Shown in pieces: positions 24,053 to 35,474 of a DNA stretch of 64,000 nucleotides. Positions within the stretch are counted from its first letter, which is position 1. Each line of letters opens with the position of its first letter. The notes beneath the pieces were generated by a model. That model saw only the letters and a list, made by a program, of their open reading frames with translations, was not told where the DNA came from and did no database searches. Position numbers and translations under genes: made by a program. Source of the stretch: Taudactylus pleione (lineage: Eukaryota; Chordata; Amphibia; Anura; Myobatrachidae); assembly GCA_031769625.1 (NCBI GenBank), contig JAUIMM010000169.1, positions 11,404,001 through 11,468,000 of the forward strand. The letters run 5' to 3'.

Positions 24053-25130
24053 TATGTGTTACGATCACCAGTAAGTCATTGTGTAAGACCTCTATAGTCA
24101 CGCTGGCGAGGTCTTCTGCAAATAACAGCCCCCATTTTTCCCTAGTACACTAACTGGTACTTAGGTTGCCGTCTGGTCTTATACTCAGAACAGTGGAGGC
24201 TTACATGGCTATACTAGTGATAAGTTGATATTTAGCGGCTGATGGTGGATTCAGGCTGACGCAGGTCAGAGAGATAGTAATTGTGTGGATTAGGTCGCTA
24301 AAATGTGACCTGGATGACAAGGTGTGACCAAGTAAAAGGATATGGTTCTGAACAGAGTTGCAGCTTTGAGGGCCGAGGTGCGGCTTTAAAGGCCGAGTTG
24401 AGCCCTTGATGGAATTGATGAGGCCCTGAGGGCTGAGGTGCTGCTGTGAGGGCTGAGTTGCAGCCTTGAGGGCCGAGGTGTGACCTTGATTGTATGGATG
24501 GTGCAGCATTGACAGCTGAGATACAGCCTTGGTGGCAGAGTACAGTCTGGTATAGGTTGTGAGACCACAGGCAGATTCCTGCTGGAAAAAATGTCAGTAC
24601 TCGTAGACAAGATCAGGCCAGAGATGGTATTCGCTCAGTGGGATGATTTCCGCTGATGCATTGGGGCCGCAAGCTGAGGCCACGCTAAAAGGACAAGTGG
24701 CAAATGGACACAGACTAGGCATTAGAGATAGTCGATAACACAGGATAACCGACTGATGGGTATATCAACAGGACCGAAAGGGCCCAGAGTTCACACACGA
24801 AGAGTAAACTAGAACTCACAACGTGGTGCCGGTCCAGGAAGAGTAATAAAAGATCCACCACCAATGAGAGGCAGGTACGCCAATTGCTAGAAAATTGATA
24901 GCTGGGACACTGCACGTAATCCGGCAGCCCCAGCAGTACCTGCGGCCACCCAGCATCTTGATATCCCAGCACCCACCGGCTCCATCCCAGTTCGGTGTCC
25001 ACATTGCCTGGTGATCGGGGAGACAGTTGGAGCAGGAGGAAGTAACAGGCCGCGACGGCGGCTTGTAGCACTATGTCTTCATTCAACATTGTGAGCAAGG
25101 ACATTGCCGTGGTGAATGGGTGTTATGAGC
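24053..25130. other. No gene; short tandem repeat at about 24356-24500
   Basis: Units of about 30 bp built on GTTGCAGCYTTGAGGGCCGAG recur four to five times at 24356-24500. The rest is GC-moderate sequence of unknown origin. Its start, TGTTACGATCACC, could be LTR-like, but no partner is visible. The antisense frame at 24715-25104 has no known motif. Confidence 0.4.
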
Positions 25131-26083
25131 GCCTGTCACTGGTATGCGCAGCAATTTTAATCTATTTTAGGTGAGCAAAGGGAGTTTGGAGGACCAGCCC
25201 TTTGGAAATGCTGGGAAAGTCCCCATAGGATGTGGCACCCCCCCAAAGTAGTGCTACTTTGCCCACAATGTGGCATGCCCTCGTCCCTGCTTGTGACCAT
25301 GTGTACCTAGCAGCACTGAATTGGCCCATTTACTACCAGCACAATGTTTGAAGATATATGACAGACATTTTAATATCACAGATAACACAGCTATTCTGTT
25401 CTGTAGCATGCTCTCTTTAGTACATACATGTTCACATTCTCACTAACACATGGAAATATTTATAGAGGGGTAACATCATGAAGACAGGAACAAGGTAATT
25501 TTAGAATAAACTATACAGCTTTAAATGCAGTTAATGTAATATAACTTCAGTTATATATTCAGTTGTTTATAGGTGACACTTGGAACAGCATCGCAATACA
25601 AGAAACTGGCTATCACCAAATTATAGACTGAAGAGGGCCGTAACGGGGTGGAACTGCGTTCCATCACTTCTATTTGGAGAAGGAACCAGTTCCACCTCCT
25701 CCGCCCCACCTCAGCCCGACACCGCAGGGAGGCTGCATTTGCCGAGTGCCCACTGAGATTTTGTTACCAGCGGGCGCCAGGCTCCCTCCCCACAGTGCCA
25801 ACGGCAGCCGGAGACTGGTGTACACTCCTGAGTAGGGATGGGCATCGATGGTCGATGTTTGCCGACCATTGATGTTTTTCTTGCGATGTTAGTGTTTTTA
25901 CCATTCAATGGCAGCATTCTAATGTTTGCCACCATCGAATGGTAATCATCCTATGGTGTTCCGATGGTGGCTTTTCTTTAAATCGAAAAAGCTCTGCCTC
26001 CCCTGGCTGATTGTGCTACTGTGTGGCGTAATTTGAATCTCTGCACCTGAAAATCTTCATGGTTCATGCTGCTGGGATCATTG
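25131..26083. other. No gene; unidentified repeat fragments
   Basis: A TAGGGATGGGCATCGATGG start near 25834 resembles the termini of the TAGGGATG family found at 50675, but no partner end follows. The rest is anonymous. Confidence 0.35.
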
Positions 26084-26276
26084 TGGGAGGCACATATAGA
26101 AACCGTTGTAATTCCTACACCGTTCACCTGATTTGGATGTACTTACCCTCAAATTAAATCTGAAAGTCTGCAGTTAAAGCACATCTTGTTTGTTTCATTT
26201 CAAAGCCATTGTGGTGGTGAATAGAGGCCAAAATATGAAGATTCTGTCAATGTCCCAATATTTATGCACCTGACTG
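26084..26276. mobile_element. Solo terminal repeat of the Tc1 family seen at 47924
   Basis: About 190 bp matches the right terminal repeat of the Tc1 element (GGGAGGCACATATAGAAACC ... AATATTTATGCACCTGACTG), ending in a TA. The rest of the transposon is missing. This end keeps the terminal GACTG that the longer copy has lost. Confidence 0.8.
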
Positions 26277-26589
26277 TATATACATAAGAGTGGAGGAGTG
26301 GTGTATTTACCCTTCCATAACCACTCTTATTGAAGTGTCATGTAAATAAGATTCCTCTTGGGATGTGTAGTGTGGCATACTATAGTGTTGTTCATACCAG
26401 TAGTTATTATTTATACTGTTACACTCAAATAACAACACTTTCTCTGTGTCACTTTAATAACTAGATCTTCATCAGTACAAGGAATTCTAACATCTTGTAT
26501 TTGCCACTGTTGGTGTGGTGTTGTGCAAATACATTTTCCTCAAAATTGAATTGTTTATTTAGCAGATAGAGCTTCTAATACAATCAGTA

Positions 26590-26915
26590 AAGCTGCACAC
26601 ACACGTAAAGATTTTCTGTCCAACCATCCAACTAGTTGATTGGTTGGAATGAAAATCTGGTAAGGGTATGAAAGTAAATGACAATCAGCAATTTGCTCCC
26701 ATATGCTGGAAAATGGACAAAAACTGTTGTTTGAACAAATTGTTTAGATCAAACATTTAACAAACTTGTCTGACGACCGTTTTCATCTGTTTTCTGGCAT
26801 TTAGGAGCAAATTGCTGATCATCAGTTACTCCCATATGTTACCAGATTTCATTCCAACCAATCAACTAGTTGGATGGTTGGACAGATAATCTTTAGTTGT
26901 GTATGTATGTAGCTT
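26590..26915. mobile_element. Palindromic foldback MITE, AAAGCTGG family, copy 2
   Basis: Same family as 11810-12128: the ends AAAGCTGCACAC and TATGTAGCTTT, the CAACTAGTTG segments and the GAGCAAATTGCTGAT segments pair across the element. TA flanks both ends. The 326 bp are non-coding. Confidence 0.8.
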
Positions 26916-26917
26916 TA

Positions 26918-27597
26918 GTGATTGAGTTTTGGCTTGACTTTCCAACATGTTTGATTTGCCAGACCCCCAACCAGAATATACCATTCAAATCATTCAAATG
27001 TGTGAGTACTGAACAATTTTTGTTATTAAGTAACCTTATAAATATATCATCATTGTAGGCGGACATATGTTAATTGTCCAACTACTAGTAGTATAAGGAT
27101 TTCTAAAAGATAAATACAAATAAAAACTGTGGGGATCCCCCAGCTTGTGCATTCAGTGTATCCTAAAATTAGGGGTAAAACAAAAAATAGATAAAAGGCA
27201 CTTTGTCCGTGGCGTATTACAGTTACCAGGATATTTGTCCCCTGTTAGTGATGCTCCCAAGGGCGACAAATGAGAGGAGGGGGCCTGTCTGCAATCTCCA
27301 TGTGGCTGGGCATGCACAGTGCAGACACTGGCATTGTACCAGAGGCTACACATGCCACTAATCTATCAGCACACATGCCACTCTCATAACTACTGCCAAA
27401 GTCAGTGACTTGTCATTATAAGTAGGTTCACACAAAAATAATAATAACTGTACAAATAAAATTATAAAAATAATTTATTCTAGAATTGCAGCTCGATAAA
27501 TCAATAACATATATTCTAGATAAATACTCAAAACTTTAAAACGTAAATTCCTAAAAGGAAAATGGATGGTTCTGCTAGCACTGACAGACTGACTTAT
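26918..27597. other. No gene recognised
   Basis: AT-rich anonymous sequence. No motif, array or terminal repeat is visible. Confidence 0.45.
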
Positions 27598-27985
27598 ACC
27601 CCTTTCACACTGCCAGCAATAACTCTGGTTATTTCACGTAAATGCGCAGCAAACAGGGTTATTGTGCAGTGTGAAAGGGCTCAGTTGAAATAACCCGGTC
27701 GAGCGACCCGGCATTTCAACTCAGGTAACGAGCTGATTTGAACACGGGTTCAACCTGGCTTGCGCTGCAGAGGGAATGGGTAACACGTGTTGATGCGACC
27801 CAGGACCTGTTCTCAGCAGAGGAAGAGCGGGAGCTTGGAGATGATCTCATCTCCAAGCACCGGCTCGGTACGTGATGGTGACGATATCGCCATAAGCCAG
27901 GTCGGGCTGCCAGTCTGAAAGGGGTCCCAGCTGGGATGGACCCGTGTACAAAATCCTGTATGCGACCCGGGTTTGCAATGCATGA
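27598..27985. mobile_element. CCCTTTCACACTGCC-type DNA element
   Basis: CCCTTTCACACTGC near the start pairs with GCAGTGTGAAAGGG at 27666-27679, a strong hairpin. Downstream comes the GACCCGGCATTTCAAC / GATGCGACCCAGG body shared with 9450-9720, then a GAGATGATCTCATCTCC palindrome near 27837 and AAAGGGGTCCCAGCTGGGA. The right end is approximate and it is non-coding. Confidence 0.55.
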
Positions 27986-28632
27986 AACATGCACCAAGAT
28001 GGTAATGGTATATTCCGAAAGAATTATGATCTACTGTACCAATGTGAAAAACTGTGTCTGAATAGATCAAGTGTTCCTGTGTTCGACAGTATGGTTCATA
28101 AATGTCCAAAAAGCACTCTAGTAATAACATCCTCTGTGTTGTGGACTTCCTTTAGTGTAATAGATGGGAAAATGAATGATTAAATGTACTCACTCTGCCT
28201 AGTAGATTACTATAATGCGCATGCGCATGTGTCTGGGAAATGTGGTGGCAAGGTCAGTATATTAAATGGGTGCAGGCAGTCCTGTAACAGGGCGATTTTC
28301 TGTTCCTGTGCACCACCTGAACATGTGAGGTCATGATGTCACAGTGAGAGGGCAGGGCTGCTATGATCAGGAAGAAGAGCAGTGCCCAGAGCATCCTAGG
28401 TATGCTCCTGGAGTCTATAAGGGTTGCAGGGTTAATGCCGCCCTAGATCATCTTTAGAAAGCCCTGGGCAGTTCTGCAGCAGCTTTATGGACTCCGGGTG
28501 GCATTCCAGACACCATGCAACCCAACTGCAGGTGCCTTGGGTTAGCAATGGTGCCGTCTCCTAGGCTCTGTGCACAACTCGAACACCACTAATTACAGCC
28601 CTGGTTGCAGGATGTTCGATGTGGACCCCCTC
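27986..28632. other. No gene recognised
   Basis: Anonymous sequence. No bounded element or coding signal was found. Confidence 0.4.
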
Positions 28633-29014
28633 CAGTGGCGGGCTGGGCCGGGGGCAGGGTGCCATGTGCCCCCCGGGCCGCAGCGTCATGCGGGCCACGC
28701 GCAGTCTGTGTCACGTGACACAGACTGCACCGTGTGTAGCGCTGACCGGACGGAGTTTGGTCAGCGCTACACAAGTGACAAACACACAGCCGCTGGCTCC
28801 GGCAGCTGTGTGTTTGTTGTAAGCAGCAGCCAATGAGAGTCTGACAGACTCTCATTGGCTGCTGCTCCCACTGCCAGAGCCGGACATCTACCGGCTCCCG
28901 CAGTGGGTAATGGGAGTGACGCGTCACTCCCATGACGCGTCACTCCCATAATGCAAAGCGGCGGACGGAGGAGCTGATCTCGGTGGCGGGAGCAGGAGCG
29001 GGTGTCAGGTAAGT
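28633..29014 (+). mobile_element. Serial-hairpin element starting CAGTGGCGGGCTGG
   Basis: It opens with CAGTGGCGGGCTGG, an hAT-like terminus. Six abutting hairpins follow: 28701-28728 (14-bp perfect palindrome), 28734-28772 (14-bp stem, 11-base loop), 28779-28816 (12-bp stem), 28822-28866 (22-bp perfect stem, 1-base loop), 28867-28907 (interrupted stem) and 28910-28933 (12-bp perfect palindrome). A CAGGTAAGT at 29006 precedes a T-run and then the G-rich minisatellite. No right terminal repeat was found, so the true end is unknown. Confidence 0.6.
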
Positions 29015-29068
29015 GTTTTTTTTTAAAATATTATGTGTGTCTACTGCGGGGGGTCTGGCACTATAAGG

Positions 29069-29413
29069 AGGAGACCACTACTGGGGGCACTACAAAGGGG
29101 GGGACTACTACTGGGGGCGCTACAAGGGGGGGGACTACTACTACTGGGGGCACTACAAGGGGGGGGACTACTACTACTGGGGGCACGACAAGGGGGGGGA
29201 CTACTACTGGGGGCACGACAAGGGGGGGGGACTACTACTACTGGGGGCACTACAAGGGGGGGACTACTACTACTGGGAGCACTACAAGGGGGGGACTACT
29301 ACTGGGGGCACTACAAGGGGGGTACTACTACTAGGGGCACTACAAGGGGACTACTACTAGAGGCATTGCATAGGGGGGAGCGGACTACTACTAGGGGCAC
29401 TACATAGGGGGGA
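29069..29413 (+). repeat. G-rich minisatellite
   Basis: Roughly ten units of about 25-35 bp built from GGGGGCACTACAAGGGGGGG and ACTACTACTACT, varying in the number of ACT triplets and G's. The frames open across it in several phases are repeat artefacts. Confidence 0.9.
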
Positions 29414-30994
29414 GGGGATTACCATTTGTGAAAAAGACAATTTAAAGACAATTTCTTAGAAATTTTATATTTTTTTGAATTTTAGATGTTTGAATTAAAA
29501 GGTATGTCTTAATCTAGTGCACCCAATAGTGACACACTTTTTCTCCTTGTGCTATGTAATGTAACTTGTACCGTGTCCAGTGGTAGCACCCCCTTGGATA
29601 CAAACGAAATAATTGGATAATAGAGTATCTTCATAATTTTATAAGCTACATAGGAACCATAGGAACACCTGTGTGATAGGAACGTGTATCTGTGGGCTGG
29701 TGTTGGAAAATAGGGGGCCAAAACGGCATGGGGTTCCCCCTATTTCCCAATTACCAGCACCAGGCTGAACCAGATGAGGTGATAATGCCATAGCGGGAGG
29801 ACACACAGTGTGGGATCCCCCTGCCATCACATCCCCCTGCCTCAAACTGCTCAGCCCAGGGCTGGAATTTTGACAAAAGTAAAATAAGCCCCCCCCCCCT
29901 TCCCGAGCAACAACAACAGTGTGGTCCCAGTACAGGTCTCAGCAAGGCTGCCCCGGCATGTTGGCAGTTGTGGAACAACAAGTGCCAGTATGTCTGGACT
30001 TTAAGGACCCGCTGGCAACTGTAGTCCGCCTGTATAAAATATTACAATAAAGACAGAACACAGACATTGAATGTTTTAATAATTTATTATTCAGCATCTT
30101 CACATGTTGGGTGGCGGCCTTTAAGCTTTTTTGTTCGCCGCCACCACCCAGGACTTTTCTGGGGTCATCTATCTTCATCGGGTGAGCGATGGCCTGTAAG
30201 CTCCTTTACATGGCCGCCGCCCACCAGGACTTCCTCGGCGTCTTCTATCTTCAGGAACCCTTCTCAGCTACTCCGTCTGATTGCCTGCCCCCAGCCTTAC
30301 AATGGTGCCATGAGTTAGCCAATCATAGCTTGTGGTGCCATTTTCTAAATGAGCTAAGCATCACCATGCTGCTACCGCTGCCCTACGGCTGCAGCGGTCT
30401 GTCACTGCTTCAATGGCTGATTGGGACTGGATCCTTCAGGATCCAGGTCTGCCACCAGCCTATGCCTCTCCACAAATAGGACACTAAGGTGCCTCAAACA
30501 CAATGTCTGGGATGTTCCCAATAAATTTGGGAGGTATAGCATCCCTAGACTGGGAGTCCACACACTGAATGGTGGATGGCTGAAGCTACACACCAATAAA
30601 AGTGCAGGAAGCTGTAATTATGCAGAGAAACAAAGAGGGTTCAAAGGAGGGGCGAGTAATTTGACTTGGTTACCTCCATAGATCCGGGATATAATTTTTA
30701 ATGGATGAGGAGCAGCTCATGTCTGGGGTCTGATTTTAATCAAGGAAATTTATATCTGGGTACTATTGTAAATCAAGGGTCCAGTTCTGTTGTCTCATTT
30801 TAAGATGGGGGGGGCAGATCTGGGGTCAGATTTTTTATTTAGGCTCTGGTTTTATTTTACTTGTAATAAAATAAAACCTTTGTGAATGATAATGTACTCT
30901 TTAACAGTATAATGTGATCACTATTTTGTTCTTGAATTTTTGATGTATATGTAGTGGATTGTTTTTAATGTATAAATAAATGTATTTTTTTATC
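29414..30994. other. No gene; fragments related to the 50.7-kb element and a tandem duplication
   Basis: 29700-30030 contains GGGGTTCCCCCTATTT, CAGCACCAGGCTG and GCATGTTGGCAGTTG words like those in the 50675-53943 palindrome, suggesting a decayed relative. At about 30107-30255 two divergent units share GGCCT.TAAGCT...GCCGCC...CACCAGGACTT...ATCTTCA, a tandem duplication of about 80 bp. 30690-30994 is anonymous. Confidence 0.4.
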
Positions 30995-31250
30995 AGTCAC
31001 TAGAATGGTCCCTGCATGTTATATTGATTCCTAGAATAGTTCCTGTTTTGTATATTTGTTGCTAGAATGGTCCCTGTTTTGTATACCAGTCACTAGAATG
31101 CTCCCTTTATTGTAAATCGGTCACTAGAATGCTTCCTGTATTGTGTATTGGTCACTAGATTGTTCCCTTTATTGTGTATCAGTCACTAGAATGCTTCCTG
31201 TAGCAGTCACTCTAATGCTTTGTTTTGAGTAGAGGTCACTAGAATAGTCT
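30995..31250 (+). repeat. Minisatellite, about 36-bp unit
   Basis: About seven diverged copies of a unit built on GTCACTAGAATGCTCCCTGT followed by TTTGTATA or TATTGTGTATC. Confidence 0.85.
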
Positions 31251-31329
31251 CTAATGTTTTCTGTTTTAAACAGAAGTCACTTTCACAGGCCAATAATGGT
31301 CATCTTTCAATCCTTTTCTCTGTCATACC

Positions 31330-32473
31330 CAGGGGCGGATTGGCCGTTACCTACAGCGGGAAGATTCCCGGTGGGCCGATTGGGTTGTGGGGCCGCTTGT
31401 CACATGTGGCCCCCCCCCCTATACACGTCACCTGCCCAAATTTTAGCAGTCTTTCTTGACAGGCAGCCCGCCGGCTGCCTGTCACAACTAGCAGTGCTGA
31501 GGCCCGGGCCGCTGATAGTGTAAGAAGTGGAGAGGCCCCAGGACCGGCAGGAAAGGTAAGTTAAATAGCAGCAGCACAGGTTCGGTACATCGCCCCGCCC
31601 TCCTCCCCTCCTCCTCATGCATTGTGCAAACATAAGGCCAGCAGGTGCAGCAAGACGTCGGGAGGCTGCTCAAGTGCCCCTGTGTGTCCCCCACCCCTCT
31701 CTGAAGGGCCCCCCAGTCTTTGATCGCAGCTACAGCAGCTGCGATCTGAAATTAATTGAGAAGAATGGTGGAGGCGGAGTCAGAGTAGGGGGCGGAGCTA
31801 CACGGGACTGCTTGAAGTCAGGGCCAGGAGCAGCATGGATGGGAGCACTGAGAGGAGGAGGAGCAGCAGCTGCAGAGTGTAAGGTAAGTGGGACACTATA
31901 GTATTGTCTAAGTGTATTTGTGACATGTGTGTGACAGACAGTATGTATGTATATGATTGCAAATGTGTGTGACAGTATGTATGTTTATGTGTGTGACAGT
32001 ATGTATGTTTAGGTGTGTGACAGTATCTATGTGTGTGATAGTATGTGTGTGACAGTATGTATGTTTACGTGTGACAGTATGTATGTTTATGTGTGTGATC
32101 GTATATGTGTGACAGTATGTATGTTTATGTGTGTGGCAGTAAGTATGTTTATGTGTGTGACTGCATATGGGTGTGACTACATATGTGTGTGACAGTATCT
32201 ATGTGTGTGACAGTATGTATGTTTATGTGTGTGACAGTATGTATGTTTGTGTGTGCCTTCATATAGGGGGCATATCCATCAGCTCATGTAGCGGTGGGCA
32301 TGCCCCCAGCATAACAAAAATGAGGGGGAGCGGCCTTCAGGAATTTCACATAAGGCCACACCCCTTGCCACATGGCCACACCTACTTTTTTGGGCACGCA
32401 CCTTCGGCGGGCGCACATGGGGCCACTTTCAAAATATTTTCCAGGGCCACTTTATATTCCCAATCCGCCCCTG
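31330..32473. mobile_element. Complete hAT-type non-autonomous element with 8-bp target duplication
   Basis: Perfect 14-bp inverted termini CAGGGGCGGATTGG and CCAATCCGCCCCTG are flanked by perfect 8-bp duplications GTCATACC at 31322-31329 and 32474-32481. This is the diagnostic arrangement for hAT transposons. The 1144-bp body is GC-rich on the left, contains AGGTAAGT twice (31554 and 31882), and is filled in the middle by a TG-rich minisatellite. No transposase is encoded. The perfect flanks suggest a fairly recent insertion. Confidence 0.92.
31905..32260 (+). repeat. TG-rich minisatellite inside the hAT element
   Basis: Tandem variants of GTGTGTGACAGTATGTATGT with TTATGTGT linkers, about 22-40 bp per unit. 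Confidence 0.85.
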
Positions 32474-32481
32474 GTCATACC

Positions 32482-33000
32482 AGATAACTATTCTATTGAT
32501 ATTAATATGACAAATATCAGGCAATATAGGGCCAATTGCCTGATATAGCCGTATATTTGGCTAATTTTAAATTTGCCCATCTGCCCAGTCTGATTCTCTT
32601 TACTGTTCGATCAAATAAAAATCATCTAGATGTATTTTCGCAGACATAGGAGGCTACATGCAGGGCCGGATTATAGGGGGGGCAGACGGGGCAGTCGCCC
32701 AGGGCCCCCCACACATTTTGGGCTCCCACACTGCTGCACACATTGGCCAAAACCTGGCCACTTTAGACTCTCCCAGTCCCAAGCCGACTCCACACCTGCC
32801 GACAGCATCACATAGCACACTCACTCACTGAAGGTCCTGACTCCTGCCTGACTGACGACAGTGGCTGACTATGGAAACCCCACTACCTTTGAAGAAATAA
32901 TGCTGTGATTCACGGGTGTTGCAGGTAGGAGGAGGAGACTAATGTTGTGAAGAACCCATCCCCATTAGAAAGCTGATCTTGTAACAGGTAGTGTCTGCAT
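32482..33000. other. No gene recognised
   Basis: A CAGGGCCGGATTATAGGGGG start near 32660 resembles another hAT-like terminus. No partner end was found before the CT-rich tract. Confidence 0.4.
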
Positions 33001-33220
33001 GCTTTCTTCCACGATCTCTCTCTCTTCCTCCCCTTCTCTCTGTCTCCTCCTTCTCTCCCTCTCTTCCCCATCCCTCTATCACCCTCTCTGCCTCCCCCAC
33101 CTCTCTATCTCCCACTCCCACCCCCTCTCTCTCCCTTTTTCCACTCTCTTCCTCCCTCTTTCTCCCTGTCTCCCTCCCTATTCCTTTCTCTCTCTCTCTC
33201 TCTCTCTGTCTCCCTCCTTG

Positions 33221-33292
<72 letters not shown>
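33001..33292 (+). repeat. CT-rich tract grading into (CT)n and (AT)n microsatellites
   Basis: Polypyrimidine sequence to about 33186, nearly pure CT at 33187-33265, then AT at 33265-33292. The overlapping serine/leucine-rich frames are artefacts of the repeat. Confidence 0.9.
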
Positions 33293-33296
<4 letters not shown>

Positions 33297-33336
33297 CAAT
33301 CGTATCTATTGATATAGTGTGTGTGTGTGTATATCT

Positions 33337-33942
33337 TGTGACAGAAGCACTGGAGAAGTGTGGAATGGCTTCTATGTCCTAGGTTCCTGTCATATGTGTT
33401 CTGAAACCCCCAGGAGGTCTGTTTGGGAAAAGCAGACTAGAAATGTTGGCTTTAGAGAAAAGCCAGTTTGGGTCCTGGAGGTATGGATGTGAGGAGAGGG
33501 AAGGCTCCATCTATAGCCCACTCCAGGTTTTGGGCTTTTCACCCTGGTAACAGGGTCATTAGGGCTTGCAGCTGGAAATGGCTAATATAAGCTGGGTTTG
33601 TTTGTGGCTGAGTGTCTCACACCTGGGAGAGCAGGCAGACTAGCCTGTTCAGAGACACTTTGTTACTTTCCTTGTAAGTACTGTGCATGTGTTTTGTTGA
33701 TGGTGAGGGCAATAGGCCCTACCATTATTATAGAGAGGGAATGTGCTGTGTAGCTAGTACCCAGCCGGGCTAGGACTGATGTTTATGTTTTGTTTATGTT
33801 TACATTCATTTGGCACAATAAAGACTGGTGGCGACCAGTTTGTACGAGAACCCCAGACTTGTATCCTGTTTCTATGGCTGCTGTGTGTGTAAAGAGGGAG
33901 TCCATCTACCCCAGGAGAGAGACCCGTACCCTGACTGTGTCA
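33337..33942 (+). repeat. 5' LTR of the Gmr1-type element (606 bp)
   Basis: It starts TGTGACAGAAGCACTGG and ends ACTGTGTCA, with TG...CA ends. The left boundary is supported by alignment to the solo LTR at 49592-50197, also 606 bp. It is repeated at 38227-38808 with scattered substitutions. AATAAA lies at 33817-33822, a plausible poly(A) signal, and CTAATATAAG near 33580 could serve as a TATA-like element. CGTTTGGTGGAGAATG directly after the LTR would hold the primer binding site. Confidence 0.88.
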
Positions 33943-34085
33943 CGTTTGGTGGAGAATGTGGGCAATCACACACTGACATTGCAGCAAGGAAAAGTTTTCG
34001 TTTAAAATTTAAAGGGACAGACACCAATTAGTCAGTGTGGATATAAAGCTGTGTCCTTTGAAGTCCATAGAGGTGGCGTCCGCAG

Positions 34086-35305
34086 ATGCTTAGGGAAGCC
34101 AGATTCTGCTTCCAACCTACACCCCAGGACAAAATGGAGGACATTGTTAAAGCCTTGCTCCAAGCTACGGCAGCTCAGCAGGAAACGAACAAACTGCAGC
34201 AAGAAGCTACCAGGGCTCAGCAGGAAGCTACCAGGACTCAGCAGAAATCCACTCAGGTGCAACTATTGGCCTTGTAGGCAGCCCAGAGGCAACAAGTCAC
34301 CATCGAGGAAACCCGCCAGGCCATAGCGGAAAACAGCCAGGCCATATAAGAGGTGGTACAACAGCTTGTAGTCCGGTCTGGAGATGCTTCCCCTGCTCTT
34401 CTAACTAACACTCACACCATACGGGCCAGTCACTTTCTGCAAAAGATGACCCAGAGTGATGATGTGGAGGTGTACCTTACAGAACCGCCGAAAGAGAGAA
34501 GTAGCCTAAAGAGCAGTGGGCAAGTCTTGTGGCACCCTTCCTGTCTGGAGAACCACAAAAGGCCTACTGTGATTTATGCCTGGATGATGCCAAGGACTAT
34601 GCAAAGTTAAAACGGGAGATCCTAAACTGCTTGGGAGTCACTTTATTTGTTCGGGCCCAGCGAGTTCACTGCTGGGAGTTCCACATGGAAAAACCTCCAC
34701 GCTCACAGATATATGACCTCGTCCATCTAACCACAAAATGGCTGCAGCCCGAGATGCTGACAACACCACAGATTGTGGAAAGAGTCATGATGGACCGGTA
34801 TCTACGATCGCTACCTGCGTCTCTGCGCAAGTGGGTGAGCCATGCAGACCATAAGTCTGCAGACCAGCTGGTCGAACTGGTGGAGAGGTACGTGGTGGCT
34901 GAGGAGCTGATTAGTGTGCCCCACCGAGCCCCGATGGCACATCAGCGAACTCCCATTGACACTGGTAAGACTGTTCCAGGGGAGACGGGTGCTGGGCGGT
35001 GGAAGGTACTCAAGACTGGGGGTGTGGAACCTGGAGATGGGCCAGCCAGGCCAGGAAGGTTCCTACCCCGTAAAAGACTAGATATTAATGTAATTCAATG
35101 TTTCCGATGTGGTGGTTTCAGCCATAATGCGGCTAATTGTTCACTTACCTCTGAACCTATGCAATGTGATACTGCTCATGTGAACTGCAGGATGTCTTTC
35201 TTTGCACAACCAGCCTGTACTGCTGACCGGCAGGTTGAGACAGATAAGCACGTGTATACGCACTGTAGAAAGCAACAGAGTAGAGGCTCTGTTAGATTCT
35301 GGTAG
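34086..35305 (+). pseudogene. gag: Gag with SCAN-like capsid region and CCHC knuckle
   Basis: The N-terminal part (34086-34277) is glutamine- and alanine-rich with a coiled-coil-like QQEATRAQQEATRTQQ segment, broken by a TAG at about 34275 and a TAA near 34348. A frameshift at 34480-34530 leads into the 258-codon frame at 34529-35305. There, WLQPEMLTTPQIVERVMMD, RYLRSLPASLRKWV and SADQLVELVERY follow the SCAN-domain pattern (W.RPE..T..QI.E ... LP..L..WV ... V.L.E) at about residues 65-130. A zinc knuckle CFRCGGFSHNAANC (C-x2-C-x4-H-x4-C) sits at 35099-35140. It would form the particle core and bind RNA. The SCAN relationship is read from sequence pattern only. Confidence 0.85.
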
Positions 35306-35474
35306 CCTGGTCACACTTATGAAAGCTGAACTGGTGAACCCCTTGAAGCATAAGGGGAAAACTGTTGGTGTGACCTGCATACATGGGGATACCCGGTATT
35401 ATGTTACTGCAGAAGTGAACATAGAAACACCATGTGAAAGTCTCTGTGGGTTTGGTACAGGGCTTAATGTATGA
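35202..35474 (+). pseudogene. pro: Retroelement aspartic protease remnant
   Basis: The frame overlaps the end of gag in a different phase. EALLDSGSLVTLMKAELV carries the DSG catalytic motif of retropepsin-like proteases, about 20 residues after the gag zinc-knuckle tail. The frame stops at 35474, well before a full protease plus linker would end. The following 400 bp contain further stops (for example near 35543, 35573 and 35801). Its role would be to process Gag and Pol. It is non-functional here. Confidence 0.75.

Noticed and set aside
24053..25130. LTR starting TGTTACGATCACC
   Set aside because: No matching second copy, terminal inverted repeat, polypurine tract or primer site was found.
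29002..29407. Glycine/threonine-rich and proline/serine-rich frames of 70-124 codons
   Set aside because: They arise from the G-rich minisatellite, whose units keep multiple frames open without coding character.
33001..33292. Overlapping serine/leucine-rich open frames
   Set aside because: They are translations of CT and AT microsatellites; several frames and both strands are open for the same reason.
34032..34262. Antisense frame opposite gag
   Set aside because: It is the shadow of the glutamine-rich repeat in the Gag N-terminus, which gives leucine/serine repeats on the other strand.
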